Source: Algoriphagus sp. (GTDB lineage: Bacteria > Bacteroidota > Bacteroidia > Cytophagales > Cyclobacteriaceae). Taken from it: a stretch of 64,000 bases of DNA. The notes below the pieces were generated by a model. The model was given only the letters and a program-made list of their open reading frames with translations, was not told the DNA's origin and searched no databases. Every line of letters starts with the position of its first letter. Position 1 is the stretch's first letter. The translations under genes were made by a program, and so were the position numbers. This document shows positions 54,640 to 63,453 of the stretch, piece after piece. Where the stretch lies: NCBI RefSeq assembly GCF_030694375.1, contig NZ_JAUXYL010000038.1, positions 1 through 64,000 on the forward strand. The letters run 5' to 3'.

Positions 54640-55953
54640 ATGAAAACTCTTAATTCACGGAGGGACTTTATCAAAACTTCGGCCTTGGTCACAGGGGGAA
54701 TTTTGGCTCCTTCTTTTATCGTTCCGGGCGCGTATGCAGCTCCTGCAAATGAGCTTAAGCTCGCCGTCATTGGCTGCGGAGGCCGAGGCACCGGTGCAGT
54801 ATTTCAGGCTTTCGAGACTGGGCACCCAATCAAATTGGTCGCCATGGCAGATGCCTTTCAGGATCGAATGGACAGTAGCTACAAAGCTATTTTTGACAAG
54901 TATGGGAAGGATAAAGTAGATGTGCCCGTTGAAAAAAGATTCGTGGGTTTTGACGGATACAAAAAAGCAATGGCTGAGGCTGACGTGGTGATATTGGCCG
55001 CACCTCCGGGTTTTCGTCCTTCCCATTTTGAAGAAGCAGTAAATCAGGGGAAGCAGATTTTTGCAGAAAAACCAATGGCTACCGATGCTGCAGGCATCCG
55101 AAAAGTATTGGCTGCCGCTGAAGTGGCTAAAGCCAAAAAACTAAACGTGGTCGTTGGTCTTCAGCGTCACTATCAGAACAACTACCGAGAGGTCATGAAG
55201 CGAGTTCACAACGGGGATTTGGGAGAAATCGTCGGCGGACAAGTGTACTGGAATGATGGAGGAGTCTGGGTGCGTGAACGTAAGCCGGAGCAAACCGAGA
55301 TGGAGTACCAAATGAGAAATTGGTATTATTTCAACTGGCTGTGTGGGGATCATATCGTAGAACAGCATGTTCACAACATTGACATCGCCAATTGGGCTAA
55401 ATATTCCTACCCGGTAAAAGCAGAAGGAACCGGAGGACGGGCTGTCCGAACAGGCAAAGACCACGGGGAAATTTTCGACCATCACGTGATAACGTTTACC
55501 TATGCCGATGGCTCTGTCATTCACTCCGAGTGCCGCCATTTCCCGGGTGCTGCCAATCGTGTGGATGAGACGTTCCAAGGAACCAAAGGAAAGGTTTTCC
55601 TGAGTGCGGGCAACCATGGCGTGATGACTGACTGGAAGGGAAATCCAATCTATACCCACAATCGGGAAAATCAGCCTAACCCATATCAGACCGAGCATGA
55701 TGAACTATGGGCAACTTTGGTCAAAGGTGAATACAAGTTTGCCGACGCAGAGAATGCCGCAAAATCTACCATGACTGCGATTATGGGGCGCTACGCTACC
55801 TATTCAGGGAAGGTCCTGACTTGGGATGAAGCGCTAAACGGTACTGTGGACTTATTCCCTGAAAAATTGGCTTGGGATGCTATGCCGAAGATCCTTCCTG
55901 GAGCTGACGGCTATTATCCACATGCCATTCCTGGTAAATCCAAAGTCGTTTAA
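54640..55953 (+). CDS. Tat-exported Gfo/Idh/MocA-family oxidoreductase
   Basis: A 437-aa protein. The N-terminus has a twin-arginine signal (NSRRDFIKTSALVTGGILA), so it is exported folded with its bound NAD(P). The mature part has a Rossmann domain (LAVIGCGGRGTGAVFQAF), the family EKPMATDAAGIRKVLAA, and the catalytic His-containing block HVHNIDIANWAKYSYP. It probably oxidises or reduces a sugar or sugar-derived acid. Exported family members are common in Bacteroidota and Planctomycetes. It is separated from the next Tat protein by only 3 bp, which supports a shared pathway with the isomerase-like protein. Confidence 0.93.
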   Translation: MKTLNSRRDFIKTSALVTGGILAPSFIVPGAYAAPANELKLAVIGCGGRGTGAVFQAFETGHPIKLVAMADAFQDRMDSSYKAIFDKYGKDKVDVPVEKRFVGFDGYKKAMAEADVVILAAPPGFRPSHFEEAVNQGKQIFAEKPMATDAAGIRKVLAAAEVAKAKKLNVVVGLQRHYQNNYREVMKRVHNGDLGEIVGGQVYWNDGGVWVRERKPEQTEMEYQMRNWYYFNWLCGDHIVEQHVHNIDIANWAKYSYPVKAEGTGGRAVRTGKDHGEIFDHHVITFTYADGSVIHSECRHFPGAANRVDETFQGTKGKVFLSAGNHGVMTDWKGNPIYTHNRENQPNPYQTEHDELWATLVKGEYKFADAENAAKSTMTAIMGRYATYSGKVLTWDEALNGTVDLFPEKLAWDAMPKILPGADGYYPHAIPGKSKVV

Positions 55954-55956
55954 ACT

Positions 55957-56871
55957 ATGGAAAGAAGAGGATTTATTAAGCGAATGGGATTAGGCAGTGC
56001 CCTTTTGGGTACCGCCGGAGCGATGAGTATACCTGCTTTTGGAGCTGAAAAAGTTCCGGCTCCAACCTTTAAAATGGACTTTGCGCCGCATTTCGGAATG
56101 TTTAAAAATTCCGCACCGGGAGGCCTTGTCGATGAATTGAAATTCATGGCAGACCAGGGATTCCGCTCATTGGAAGACAACGGCATGCTGAAAAGGTCGG
56201 TGGCAGATCAGGAGTTGATCGGGAAAACCCTCAATGATCTGGGCATGCGAATGGGTGTATTTGTAATCGATGGCGGAGACAATTGGAAAGTTTCTTTGAC
56301 TACCGGAAAGCAGGAATTTTTGGATGTTTTTCTCAAAACATGCCGAGAGTCAGTTGAGGTAGCCAAACGGATAGGTGCCAAATGGGCGACCGTTGTACCG
56401 GGCTATTTTGAGCGCAACCTCCCAATGGGTGTACAGACAGGGAATGTGATTGAAGCCCTGAAAAGAGGTGCTGAAATTCTTGAGCCACATGGATTGACTA
56501 TGGTATTGGAGCCATTGAGTGACAATCCGGATCTCTTTCTCCGTCATGCGGATCAGACCTACATGATCTGCAAGGCAGTCAGCAGTCCGAGCTGTAAAAT
56601 CCTTTACGACATCTACCACATGCAGCGGAATGAGGGTAATCTCATCGCGACTATGGAGAAAACCTGGAGCGAAATTGCCTACATTCAGATTGGGGACAAT
56701 CCCGGCCGTAAAGAACCGGGGACTGGAGAGATTCATTATGGAAATGTGTTCAAATACATCAATTCCAAGGGATTTACCGGAGTAATGGGGATGGAGCATG
56801 GCAATGCCTTGCCAGGAGTAGACGGTGAAAAAGCACTGATTGAAGCTTATCGCAAAGTGGACATTGTATGA
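55957..56871 (+). CDS. Tat-exported sugar-phosphate isomerase/hydroxypyruvate isomerase-like TIM barrel
   Basis: A 304-aa protein with a Tat signal (MERRGFIKRMGLGSALLG). The mature domain is the xylose-isomerase-like (AP-endonuclease 2) TIM barrel with metal-binding residues in MVLEPLSDNPDLFL, CKILYDIYHMQRNEGN and GYIHxD-like IQIGDNPGRKEPGTG. It resembles hydroxypyruvate isomerase (Hyi). It may convert a keto-sugar or acid made by the preceding oxidoreductase (inference). Its stop codon overlaps the next ATG (ATGA). Confidence 0.9.
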   Translation: MERRGFIKRMGLGSALLGTAGAMSIPAFGAEKVPAPTFKMDFAPHFGMFKNSAPGGLVDELKFMADQGFRSLEDNGMLKRSVADQELIGKTLNDLGMRMGVFVIDGGDNWKVSLTTGKQEFLDVFLKTCRESVEVAKRIGAKWATVVPGYFERNLPMGVQTGNVIEALKRGAEILEPHGLTMVLEPLSDNPDLFLRHADQTYMICKAVSSPSCKILYDIYHMQRNEGNLIATMEKTWSEIAYIQIGDNPGRKEPGTGEIHYGNVFKYINSKGFTGVMGMEHGNALPGVDGEKALIEAYRKVDIV

Positions 56872-57869
56872 AGTTAAGTACGCTTTTGTTCCTTGGATTA
56901 TTTTGGGCGATTTTTTCCCAAGCTCAAAATCTTCAATGGAAAGAGTTTAATACACCTGTGAAAGCCTCCCTAAGGGGGCTTTCACCTGTTTCAGGTCAAG
57001 TTTGTTGGGCAAGTGGAAGCGGAGGAACTTGGCTCAAAACCACAGATGGAGGAGAAACTTGGGAACATGGCGTAATTGCAGGTTTGGATTCGGTAGATTT
57101 TCGATCAATACATGCATTTGATGCAAATACCGCTGTGGTGGCCTCAGCAGGCCAGCCTGCTCTTATATTAAGAACTGAAGACGGAGGCAGGACCTGGCAT
57201 AGCGTTCATGAGGAAGGCGATCAGGCCTTTTTTGACGGAATAAGTTTCTTAAATAAAAAAAGAGGATTCGTGATCGGAGACCCTGTCAATGGGAACTGTA
57301 TGGTCTTAGAAACCTTGGATGGAGGTAAAAACTGGAAGTCTTTGGAGAATTTACCTCCAGCAGAAACAGGTGAGGCCGCTTTTGCAGCTAGTGCTTCCTC
57401 CTTAATTGCTACCAAATCAGGATTGATTTTTGGGACAGGAGGCTCGGTATCCAATTTATATTTTTATGATTTTTCGGATCAAACATGGGATAAAGTAAAA
57501 ACTCCCATGCTACAGGGAGAAGCTTCTCAGGGGATTTTTGCCGTCACAAGTACCGAATCAGGAATAGTAGCTGTGGGTGGAGATTATACCAAACCTGATT
57601 TCAGGGATCGAAATGCTGTTAGATTTGGCGCCGATTCGTTCGAGATTCCAATCGCTTCACCTCTTGGATATCGTTCCGGTTTGGGGTACTTCAGGAAGAT
57701 TGGAATTATGCTTGCTGTTGGCCCATCCGGCTCAGATTTTTCAAAGGATGGGGGATTGAACTGGGAAAATTTTTCAATGACCGGATACCATGCTGTCAAG
57801 GTTTCTTCAGACGGAAATTCAACCTGGGCCTCAGGAGGCAATGGCAGAATTGGGCGTTTGATTCATTGA
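56868..57869 (+). CDS. YCF48-type beta-propeller secreted protein
   Basis: A 333-aa protein with a signal peptide (LSTLLFLGLFWAIFSQA-Q). It has photosystem II assembly factor/YCF48-like repeats (TWLKTTDGGETWEHGVI, ILRTEDGGRTWHSVHEEG, VLETLDGGKNWKSLENLP, FSKDGGLNWENFSMT). It is usually annotated as an oxidoreductase-like protein because it travels with oxidoreductase genes, but no catalytic residues are visible. It may be a scaffold or lectin-like protein. It ends the operon that starts with SusC, and overlaps the isomerase gene by 4 bp. Confidence 0.87.
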   Translation: MKLSTLLFLGLFWAIFSQAQNLQWKEFNTPVKASLRGLSPVSGQVCWASGSGGTWLKTTDGGETWEHGVIAGLDSVDFRSIHAFDANTAVVASAGQPALILRTEDGGRTWHSVHEEGDQAFFDGISFLNKKRGFVIGDPVNGNCMVLETLDGGKNWKSLENLPPAETGEAAFAASASSLIATKSGLIFGTGGSVSNLYFYDFSDQTWDKVKTPMLQGEASQGIFAVTSTESGIVAVGGDYTKPDFRDRNAVRFGADSFEIPIASPLGYRSGLGYFRKIGIMLAVGPSGSDFSKDGGLNWENFSMTGYHAVKVSSDGNSTWASGGNGRIGRLIH

Positions 57870-58032
57870 TAAAAAAACTGCTATTTTTTATAGGAGAGGC
57901 ATAGAATTACCCAGTTCTTTTGTGAAAATGTAAAGTTTTGGCTTTTGCCGCTTTTTATACAGCGCGTCAGTAGTATATTTAAGCAAGTAATTACATTATC
58001 AATTTTCCCAAATCTCACGAATCCAAAAATCC

Positions 58033-58767
58033 ATGTTTGAAATAATTCCCTCCATTTGGCTAATCGATGGTAAATGTGTCCGCTTGAAAAGAGGCGATTT
58101 TGCAACCCAGGAGGTGATTTCAAGTAACCCGCTGGAAATTGCGCAGACATTTGAGGGTATTGGAATCAAACGACTTCATTTGGTCGATCTTGATGGAGCA
58201 AGAAGAGGTGAACCAAAAAACTATCACATTTTAGAAGCCATATCCGGATACACTGATCTATTGGTTGATTTTACCGGAGGAGTTTCTACGGATGGTGACG
58301 TTATTAAGTGTTTTGAGTTTGGAGCCAAAACTGTGACAATTGCCTCTGCAGCTGCAAATCACCCGGAGCGATTTGCTCAGTTCCTTTTATCCTATGGGAG
58401 AGAAAAAATAAATCTGGCAGCAGACACCAATCCAGAAGATCATAAAATAAAAATCAAAGGTTGGCTTAAAAAGACTGAAATAGACCTTTTTGATCATATC
58501 GAATTTTTTTATGACAGAGGTTTAAAATATCTCAAGTGTTCGGACGTCACCCGTGACGGCGTGATGCAGGGTCCAAACTTTGAGCTTTATAAAGAAATTC
58601 TTGACAAATTTCCATCGATCCATGTAGCAGCATCAGGAGGAGTAAGGGGGATTGATGATTTCAAAAAACTTCGGGATATGGGCATGACTGCAGCCGTTTT
58701 TGGCCGTGCATACTATGAGGGGAAAATAAGTCTCGCCGAACTTGAAAAGTTTTTACAAGACACATAA
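58033..58767 (+). CDS. HisA-like TIM-barrel protein with substituted catalytic Asp
   Basis: A 244-aa (beta/alpha)8 protein of the HisA/HisF family. It has the N-terminal phosphate-half block LIDGKCVRLKRGDFATQEV, then LHLVDLDGARRGEPKNY, and in the second half AADTNPEDHKIKIKGWLKK, ECSDVTRDGVMQGPN-like CSDVTRDGVMQGPNFELY and VAASGGVRGIDDFKKLRDM. In HisA the motif IPAID carries the catalytic Asp; here it is IPSIW (Trp9). The second catalytic Asp is retained (ADT). No other his gene is nearby. It is probably a paralog with another ketose isomerase or binding role, and a terminator follows it. Confidence 0.85.
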   Translation: MFEIIPSIWLIDGKCVRLKRGDFATQEVISSNPLEIAQTFEGIGIKRLHLVDLDGARRGEPKNYHILEAISGYTDLLVDFTGGVSTDGDVIKCFEFGAKTVTIASAAANHPERFAQFLLSYGREKINLAADTNPEDHKIKIKGWLKKTEIDLFDHIEFFYDRGLKYLKCSDVTRDGVMQGPNFELYKEILDKFPSIHVAASGGVRGIDDFKKLRDMGMTAAVFGRAYYEGKISLAELEKFLQDT

Positions 58768-58771
58768 AACA

Positions 58772-58798
58772 AAAAAAGAGGCTTTCGGCCTCTTTTTT
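58772..58798. terminator. Rho-independent terminator between the HisA-like gene and the 58818 gene
   Basis: Arms aaaaaagaggc (58772-58782) and gcctctttttt (58788-58798) with a 5-nt loop. Poly-A and poly-T flanks make it work for both converging genes. Confidence 0.93.
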
Positions 58799-58817
58799 GA
58801 TGTTTTGATGGTGATTA

Positions 58818-59180
58818 TTAATCTGCTTTAAATTTATCAACGATATATAAAAAGATGTTGAAGGAAAGCGTCGAAGGGGAGTCATTCTTTTTCACCTCTT
58901 TTTCTGAAATAACCTCCCCAGTGTTTAAATCTTTTTTTACTAAAGTGGGAAGTGCTTTTTGAGGGACATTCACTTTAGGAGCAAGCAGGGAGGGAGATGC
59001 ATGATCATTGATCACCGTGTGATCCTCCAAGATTATTTTATCGGTATTCCTGCTGTTATTTTCCTCGATTTTCCCATTTTCTGATTGCGCAGAAGCATCT
59101 ATTGCTATCAGTGCCAAAAACAAAACAGCTACACTGAGTAATGCCGGCTTTTTAAAATGAGATACTGTTAAATTTAACAT
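58818..59180 (-). CDS. hypothetical secreted protein
   Basis: A 120-aa protein with a signal peptide (PALLSVAVLFLALIAIDASAQ, here about residues 12-32 with cleavage after SAQ-like AXA). The mature part is short, charged and probably disordered (ENGKIEENNSRNTDKIILED; LPTLVKKDLNTGEVISEKEV). It contains no Cys and no repeat. I do not recognise a family. It is convergent with the HisA-like gene and divergent from csaA, so it is transcribed alone. Confidence 0.62.
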   Translation of the reverse strand: MLNLTVSHFKKPALLSVAVLFLALIAIDASAQSENGKIEENNSRNTDKIILEDHTVINDHASPSLLAPKVNVPQKALPTLVKKDLNTGEVISEKEVKKNDSPSTLSFNIFLYIVDKFKAD

Positions 59181-59248
59181 GAGTTATATTTAATTATGAA
59201 GGATTAAACTAGGGGATTAGCAAAAGGTTTCTAAAATTAAGAAAAAAA

Positions 59249-59593
59249 ATGGCTATGCAAACGATTGACATAGAAGATTTCCTCAAAATAGACCTTAGGG
59301 TTGGCACGATTATCCAAGCAGAATTATTTGAAAATGCCCGTAAACCGGCATATAAAATTTGGATAGACTTGGGACATGAGCTTGGAGTCAAAAAATCCTC
59401 GGCCCAAGTGACAGATTTGTATCTTCCGGCTGATTTGATAGGAAGGCAGGTGCTGTGTGTTTGTAATTTCAAGCCACGGCAAATCGCCGATTTTATGTCC
59501 GAAGTTTTGGTCACAGGATTCACATCCATTGAAGGAGGAATAGTACTTGCCTCTGTAGAGCGAATGGTTCCTAATGGGTCAAAACTTCATTGA
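59249..59593 (+). CDS. csaA: tRNA-binding protein CsaA
   Basis: A 114-aa OB-fold protein related to the C-terminal tRNA-binding domain of methionyl-tRNA synthetase. Diagnostic blocks are [47 protein letters not shown] and the C-terminal half [29 protein letters not shown]. It binds tRNA or unfolded polypeptides and has been linked to chaperone-like function in protein export. The start may be Met3 (59255). It converges with the Rieske gene with only a 3-bp gap. Confidence 0.95.
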   Translation: MAMQTIDIEDFLKIDLRVGTIIQAELFENARKPAYKIWIDLGHELGVKKSSAQVTDLYLPADLIGRQVLCVCNFKPRQIADFMSEVLVTGFTSIEGGIVLASVERMVPNGSKLH

Positions 59594-59596
59594 GAT

Positions 59597-59920
59597 TTAT
59601 GGCAGCGTTATTTTTAAGCCTATTTCGGAAAGCTGACAAGGATAGGTTTGAAGATCAGCACAATCACCAGCTGTGGCTTGCCCTGTTTTAAGTTCAAATC
59701 GGTATTGGTGTAGAGGGCAGATAATTTCTCCCTGCGAGTTGATGCTTCCTTGAATCAGTGAAGCTCCCCGGTGTGGACAAAAAGCAGAAAAACCATAAAT
59801 CCTTTCTCCAATTCGGACAAGGCCAATTTCCCGAGTACCAAGCTTCACTTTTTTAACCCGGTATTCTGGCAGCATTTCAAAAACCTCTGAAATTGAGCCT
59901 CCCAAATAAAAATCTCTCAT
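59597..59920 (-). CDS. Rieske [2Fe-2S] ferredoxin-type protein
   Basis: A small protein of about 107 aa. The Rieske cluster motifs are FCPHRGASL (C-x-H) and IICPLHQYRFELKTG (C-x2-H), about 17 residues apart. The fold matches the small subunit type of nitrite reductase (NirD) and dioxygenase ferredoxins, and it transfers one electron in the cytoplasm. The start is placed at Met 59920 (MRDFYLGGS), because the longer frame to 59956 adds residues atypical for the family. No partner reductase or oxygenase is nearby, so its electron partner is unknown. Confidence 0.88.
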   Translation of the reverse strand: MRDFYLGGSISEVFEMLPEYRVKKVKLGTREIGLVRIGERIYGFSAFCPHRGASLIQGSINSQGEIICPLHQYRFELKTGQATAGDCADLQTYPCQLSEIGLKITLP

Positions 59921-60028
59921 AATTGATTCATTTTTTTGATCCTCCCTATTTGCCACTCACTGATAAAATGTTGGAATTATGTACTTTGTTCCTGAACTTC
60001 ATAGCATGTGAATTTAACCCAATTAACC

Positions 60029-60772
60029 ATGAAAAAATATTTGCTTCTTCCCCTTCTCTTCCTGACAAGTTGGGTATTAGGTCAAAGTCTAGATGGGTCC
60101 TGGAAATTGGTGAGCCAAAATGGAAATGCGGTAACTGATCAGGAGTATATCAAAATTTATCAGGATGATTATTTCGCTTTTGGTGTCAAAAATGTAGCAG
60201 ACAATACTTTCATCGGAGCCGGTGGTGGTCCATATAAATTTGAAGGGGATAAATATTCCGAAACGCTTGATTTTTTTACACTTAATCCGCTTCAGATCGG
60301 TACAACCACTCCCTTTAAAATCGAACTGGATGGAAAAAAACTCGTGCTTTCTGCAAATACAAACAACGGGATGCTGGTCGAAATCTGGGAACGGGTATCT
60401 GAGGCAAAAGATGACCTGACCGGCAATTGGGTGATTACCGGAAGAAAAAGGGACGATCAAATCTCACGCTCTACTCCCGGTGCTCGGAGAACAGTCAAAA
60501 TATTGAGTGGAGGTCGGTTTCAATGGATCGCTTTCAACTCGGAAACCAAGGAGTTCTCTGGTACAGGTGGCGGGACTTACTCTGCAGTAAATGGGAAATA
60601 CATCGAAAACATCACCTTTTTCTCAAGAGATAACTCTCGCGTAGGCGCCAGTTTAGGATTTGATTTTCAGGTAATCGATGGGGAATGGCATCACAGTGGT
60701 CTGAGCTCAACAGGAGCACCGATCTACGAAATCTGGACCCCTTACGCTATTGGATATAAACCGGCAAAATAA
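60029..60772 (+). CDS. secreted protein with two lipocalin-like repeats
   Basis: A protein of about 247 aa with a signal peptide (KKYLLLPLLFLTSWVLGQ). The mature part consists of two related halves: LDGSWKLVSQNGNAV, GAGGGPYKFEGDKYSETLDF and TLNPLQIGTTTPFKIELDG, then LTGNWVITGRKRDD, GTGGGTYSAVNGKYIENITFF and ASLGFDFQVIDG. The repeat of G-x-GGG-Y and -W-IWE/W-type ends (VEIWERVS; YEIWTPY) shows an internal duplication. The fold is lipocalin-like by pattern. Ligand and function are unknown. It converges with the cysteine-desulfurase gene across a bidirectional terminator. Confidence 0.78.
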   Translation: MKKYLLLPLLFLTSWVLGQSLDGSWKLVSQNGNAVTDQEYIKIYQDDYFAFGVKNVADNTFIGAGGGPYKFEGDKYSETLDFFTLNPLQIGTTTPFKIELDGKKLVLSANTNNGMLVEIWERVSEAKDDLTGNWVITGRKRDDQISRSTPGARRTVKILSGGRFQWIAFNSETKEFSGTGGGTYSAVNGKYIENITFFSRDNSRVGASLGFDFQVIDGEWHHSGLSSTGAPIYEIWTPYAIGYKPAK

Positions 60773-60795
60773 CAGTGGAAGAATTGGGGGAATAG

Positions 60796-60822
60796 AAAAA
60801 GGAGCTTCAAAAGCTCCTTTTT
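60796..60822. terminator. bidirectional terminator between the 60029 gene and the cysteine desulfurase gene
   Basis: Arms aaaaaggagctt (60796-60807) and aagctcctttttt (60811-60823) with a caa loop. Flanking A and T runs let it end transcription in both directions. Confidence 0.93.
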
Positions 60823-60824
60823 TG

Positions 60825-61967
60825 TTATGCTTCAACCGCGTAAAGTTCTTTTAACTTTCCAACTGTATAGTCGACCTCTTCAATGGTATTAAAGCGGCTG
60901 AAGGAAAACCGTACAGAATCGCGTTCCGGATTGTGATCCAGTGCTCTTAGCACATGAGAACCAACAGTTGCTCCTGAGCTACAGGCAGACCCACCCGAAG
61001 CAGATATCCCTTCTAAGTCTAAATTGAAAAGCAACATGCCGCGGTTAGAATCAGATGGCGGAAGACTCACATTCAAAACCGTATAAAGGCTTTTTTCTAA
61101 ATCTTCTGACAGTCCGTTGAATGATACTCCCGGAATATCATCTGTGAGCTTTTTGATGAAATGGGTTTTTATCTTTTCAATGTGCGTGCGGTGGCCTGCC
61201 ATATCTTCATAGGCAAGTTCAAGTGCTTTGGCAATTCCGATAATTCCAATCACATTTTCAGTTCCTCCACGCATGTTGCGCTCCTGCGCTCCACCATGGA
61301 TGAAGGGGTGGATTTTTTTGTCTTTTCTCACAAAAAGGAACCCCGAGCCTTTAGGACCATGAAATTTGTGACCGCCTGCAACTAAGGAATCCACATGCAG
61401 GTTTTTCAGGTCGTGTATAAAATGCCCGATTGTCTGAACAGTATCCGAATGAAAAAATGCGTCATATTCTTTTGCCAATGTTCCAATGCGATCCAAATCA
61501 TTCAGGTTTCCGATTTCATTATTTGCATGCATTAGGGAGACCAGACTTTTTGGGTTCTCTTTCAGCAAAGACTTGAGCTGGTCCAGATTGATTTCCCCTT
61601 TTTCATTGACTTCAAGTAAGTGGAGTCTGACCGCTCCTTTTTTTGCCAAAACTTCCAAGGTATGAAGTACAGCATGGTGCTCAATCGGGGAAGTGATGGC
61701 GTGCGTGATCCCATGGCTTTCAATTCCACATACTAATGCGGTGTTGTCGGCCTCTGTTCCACCCGATGTGAAGAAAATCTCCGAGGGACTGGCATTAAGC
61801 AATTCCGCTACTTTTTTTCTGGATTTCTCGATGGCACTTCTCACCTCACGTCCATGACTGTGGACGGAGGAAGGATTTCCAAAATGAGATTTCATAAAAG
61901 GAAGCATGGCTTCGATCACCCGATCGTCCATGGCTGTGGTGGCGGCATTGTCAAAATAAACCTTCAT
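60825..61967 (-). CDS. cysteine desulfurase (NifS/IscS family)
   Basis: A 380-aa PLP enzyme that takes sulfur from cysteine for iron-sulfur clusters or tRNA thiolation. The PLP Lys is in LVAGGHKFHGPKGSGFLF (about residue 200). The N-terminal MKVYFDNAATTAMDDRVIEA and HFGNPSSVHSHGREVRSAIE are family-typical. The active-site Cys loop is SASGGSACSSGATVGSH (about residue 325). The length suits the IscS/NifS class. It is 32 bp downstream of the glmM-like gene on the same strand. No isc or suf scaffold gene is in view, so its exact target is unassigned. Confidence 0.95.
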   Translation of the reverse strand: MKVYFDNAATTAMDDRVIEAMLPFMKSHFGNPSSVHSHGREVRSAIEKSRKKVAELLNASPSEIFFTSGGTEADNTALVCGIESHGITHAITSPIEHHAVLHTLEVLAKKGAVRLHLLEVNEKGEINLDQLKSLLKENPKSLVSLMHANNEIGNLNDLDRIGTLAKEYDAFFHSDTVQTIGHFIHDLKNLHVDSLVAGGHKFHGPKGSGFLFVRKDKKIHPFIHGGAQERNMRGGTENVIGIIGIAKALELAYEDMAGHRTHIEKIKTHFIKKLTDDIPGVSFNGLSEDLEKSLYTVLNVSLPPSDSNRGMLLFNLDLEGISASGGSACSSGATVGSHVLRALDHNPERDSVRFSFSRFNTIEEVDYTVGKLKELYAVEA

Positions 61968-61999
61968 CGTTTTTGGGTTGGGGTGCTGGGATTTGCGAG

Positions 62000-63394
62000 T
62001 TAGATCAGAGAGGCACTGACTACTTCTTTGATGTCCTGCATGATTTTCTTTGCCAAATGCTCCGCCGTCGCTTCAGATTCTGACTCGGAGTAAATTCGGA
62101 TGATCGGTTCTGTATTTGACTTTCTCAAATGAACCCATTCTTTTTCAAACTCGATTTTCACGCCGTCAATATCATTGATTGGATGCTTTTTGTATTTGTT
62201 TTTGATTTCGAGAAGGATATTATCCACGTTGATTTGAGGAGTCAGTTCAATCTTATTTTTCGAAATATGATAGTTGGGATAAGTCGCTCTCAGCATAGAG
62301 CTTGACTTACCAAAGTTTGCCAGATGCGTCAGGAATAAGGCCACTCCGACTAATGCATCTCGACCATTATGGGAAGCAGGGTAGATAATTCCACCATTTC
62401 CTTCTCCACCGATGACGGCATTTACAGCCTTCATTTGATTTACCACATTGACTTCACCTACTGCGGCGGCGGTGTAAGTGCCACCTCTTTTTTCGGTTAC
62501 ATCACGAAGCGCCCGGGTAGAAGAGAGATTGGATACGGTATTGCCGGGAGTTTTGCTCAGCACATAATCTGCTACTGCCACCAGTGTGTATTCTTCACCA
62601 AACATAGAACCGTCTTCATTAACAAAGGCCAGTCGATCCACATCCGGGTCAACTACGATTCCCAGATCAAAGCTCCCTTTTTCTAATTTCTTAGAGATGT
62701 CTCGAAGGTTTTCAGGAAGTGGCTCAGGGTTGTGTGGGAAGTGACCGTCTGGGGTGCAGTACATTTCCTCAATTTCAGAGACTCCCAGGGCACGAAGCAA
62801 TTTTGGGATAGCTATCCCTCCGGTAGAGTTAACTCCATCTACTACAATTTTGAAATTTCTTGCTTTGATCGCCTTGACGTCTACCAGATCAAGATCCAAC
62901 ACATGCTGAATGTGACGGTCGATGTAATCATCTATTTTGGAGTAAGAACCCAGTTTTTTTACCTCCGCAAAGGAAAAATCTTCATTTTCTGCTTTTTCCA
63001 GAATTGATTTTCCTTCTTCATCTGAAATAAATTCACCGACAGCATTTAGAAGTTTTAGGGCGTTCCATTGAATCGGATTGTGACTGGCAGTAAGGATGAT
63101 TCCCCCTCCGGCATTTTCCAAAGGGACGGCATATTCTACGGTAGGTGTCGTGCTCAATCCAAGGTCAATCACATGAATGCCCATACCCTGAAGGGTAGCC
63201 GAGACTAGTCTGGAGATCATGTCACCGGAAATTCTGGCATCTCTGCCAATCACAACTTTGGGGTTATTGGTTTTTTGGATAACCCAAGCTCCATAAGCTG
63301 CGGTAAATTTTACAACGTCCACAGGAGTGAGTCCCTCTCCGGCTTTTCCACCGATGGTTCCCCTGATTCCTGAAATAGATTTGATAAGCGACAC
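62000..63394 (-). CDS. glmM: phosphoglucosamine mutase
   Basis: A 464-aa alpha-D-phosphohexomutase. It converts glucosamine-6-phosphate, the GlmS product, to glucosamine-1-phosphate. The phosphoserine loop is ILTASHNPIQWNALKLL (about residues 98-114), the metal-binding loop is DPDVDRLAFVNEDG (about 240-253), and the sugar loop is IGGEGNGGIIYPASHNGRD. The C-terminal phosphate-binding loop is RKSNTEPIIRIYSE. The N-terminus IKSISGIRGTIGGKAGEGL is typical of the Bacteroidota form. It links this region to glmS at 21924 by pathway, although the genes are 40 kb apart. Confidence 0.93.
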   Translation of the reverse strand: MSLIKSISGIRGTIGGKAGEGLTPVDVVKFTAAYGAWVIQKTNNPKVVIGRDARISGDMISRLVSATLQGMGIHVIDLGLSTTPTVEYAVPLENAGGGIILTASHNPIQWNALKLLNAVGEFISDEEGKSILEKAENEDFSFAEVKKLGSYSKIDDYIDRHIQHVLDLDLVDVKAIKARNFKIVVDGVNSTGGIAIPKLLRALGVSEIEEMYCTPDGHFPHNPEPLPENLRDISKKLEKGSFDLGIVVDPDVDRLAFVNEDGSMFGEEYTLVAVADYVLSKTPGNTVSNLSSTRALRDVTEKRGGTYTAAAVGEVNVVNQMKAVNAVIGGEGNGGIIYPASHNGRDALVGVALFLTHLANFGKSSSMLRATYPNYHISKNKIELTPQINVDNILLEIKNKYKKHPINDIDGVKIEFEKEWVHLRKSNTEPIIRIYSESESEATAEHLAKKIMQDIKEVVSASLI

Positions 63395-63453
63395 GTAATT
63401 TGATTTAGTAAAAGTGAATATCTAAAAAATCTTGTCTGAGACAGGATCTGATT

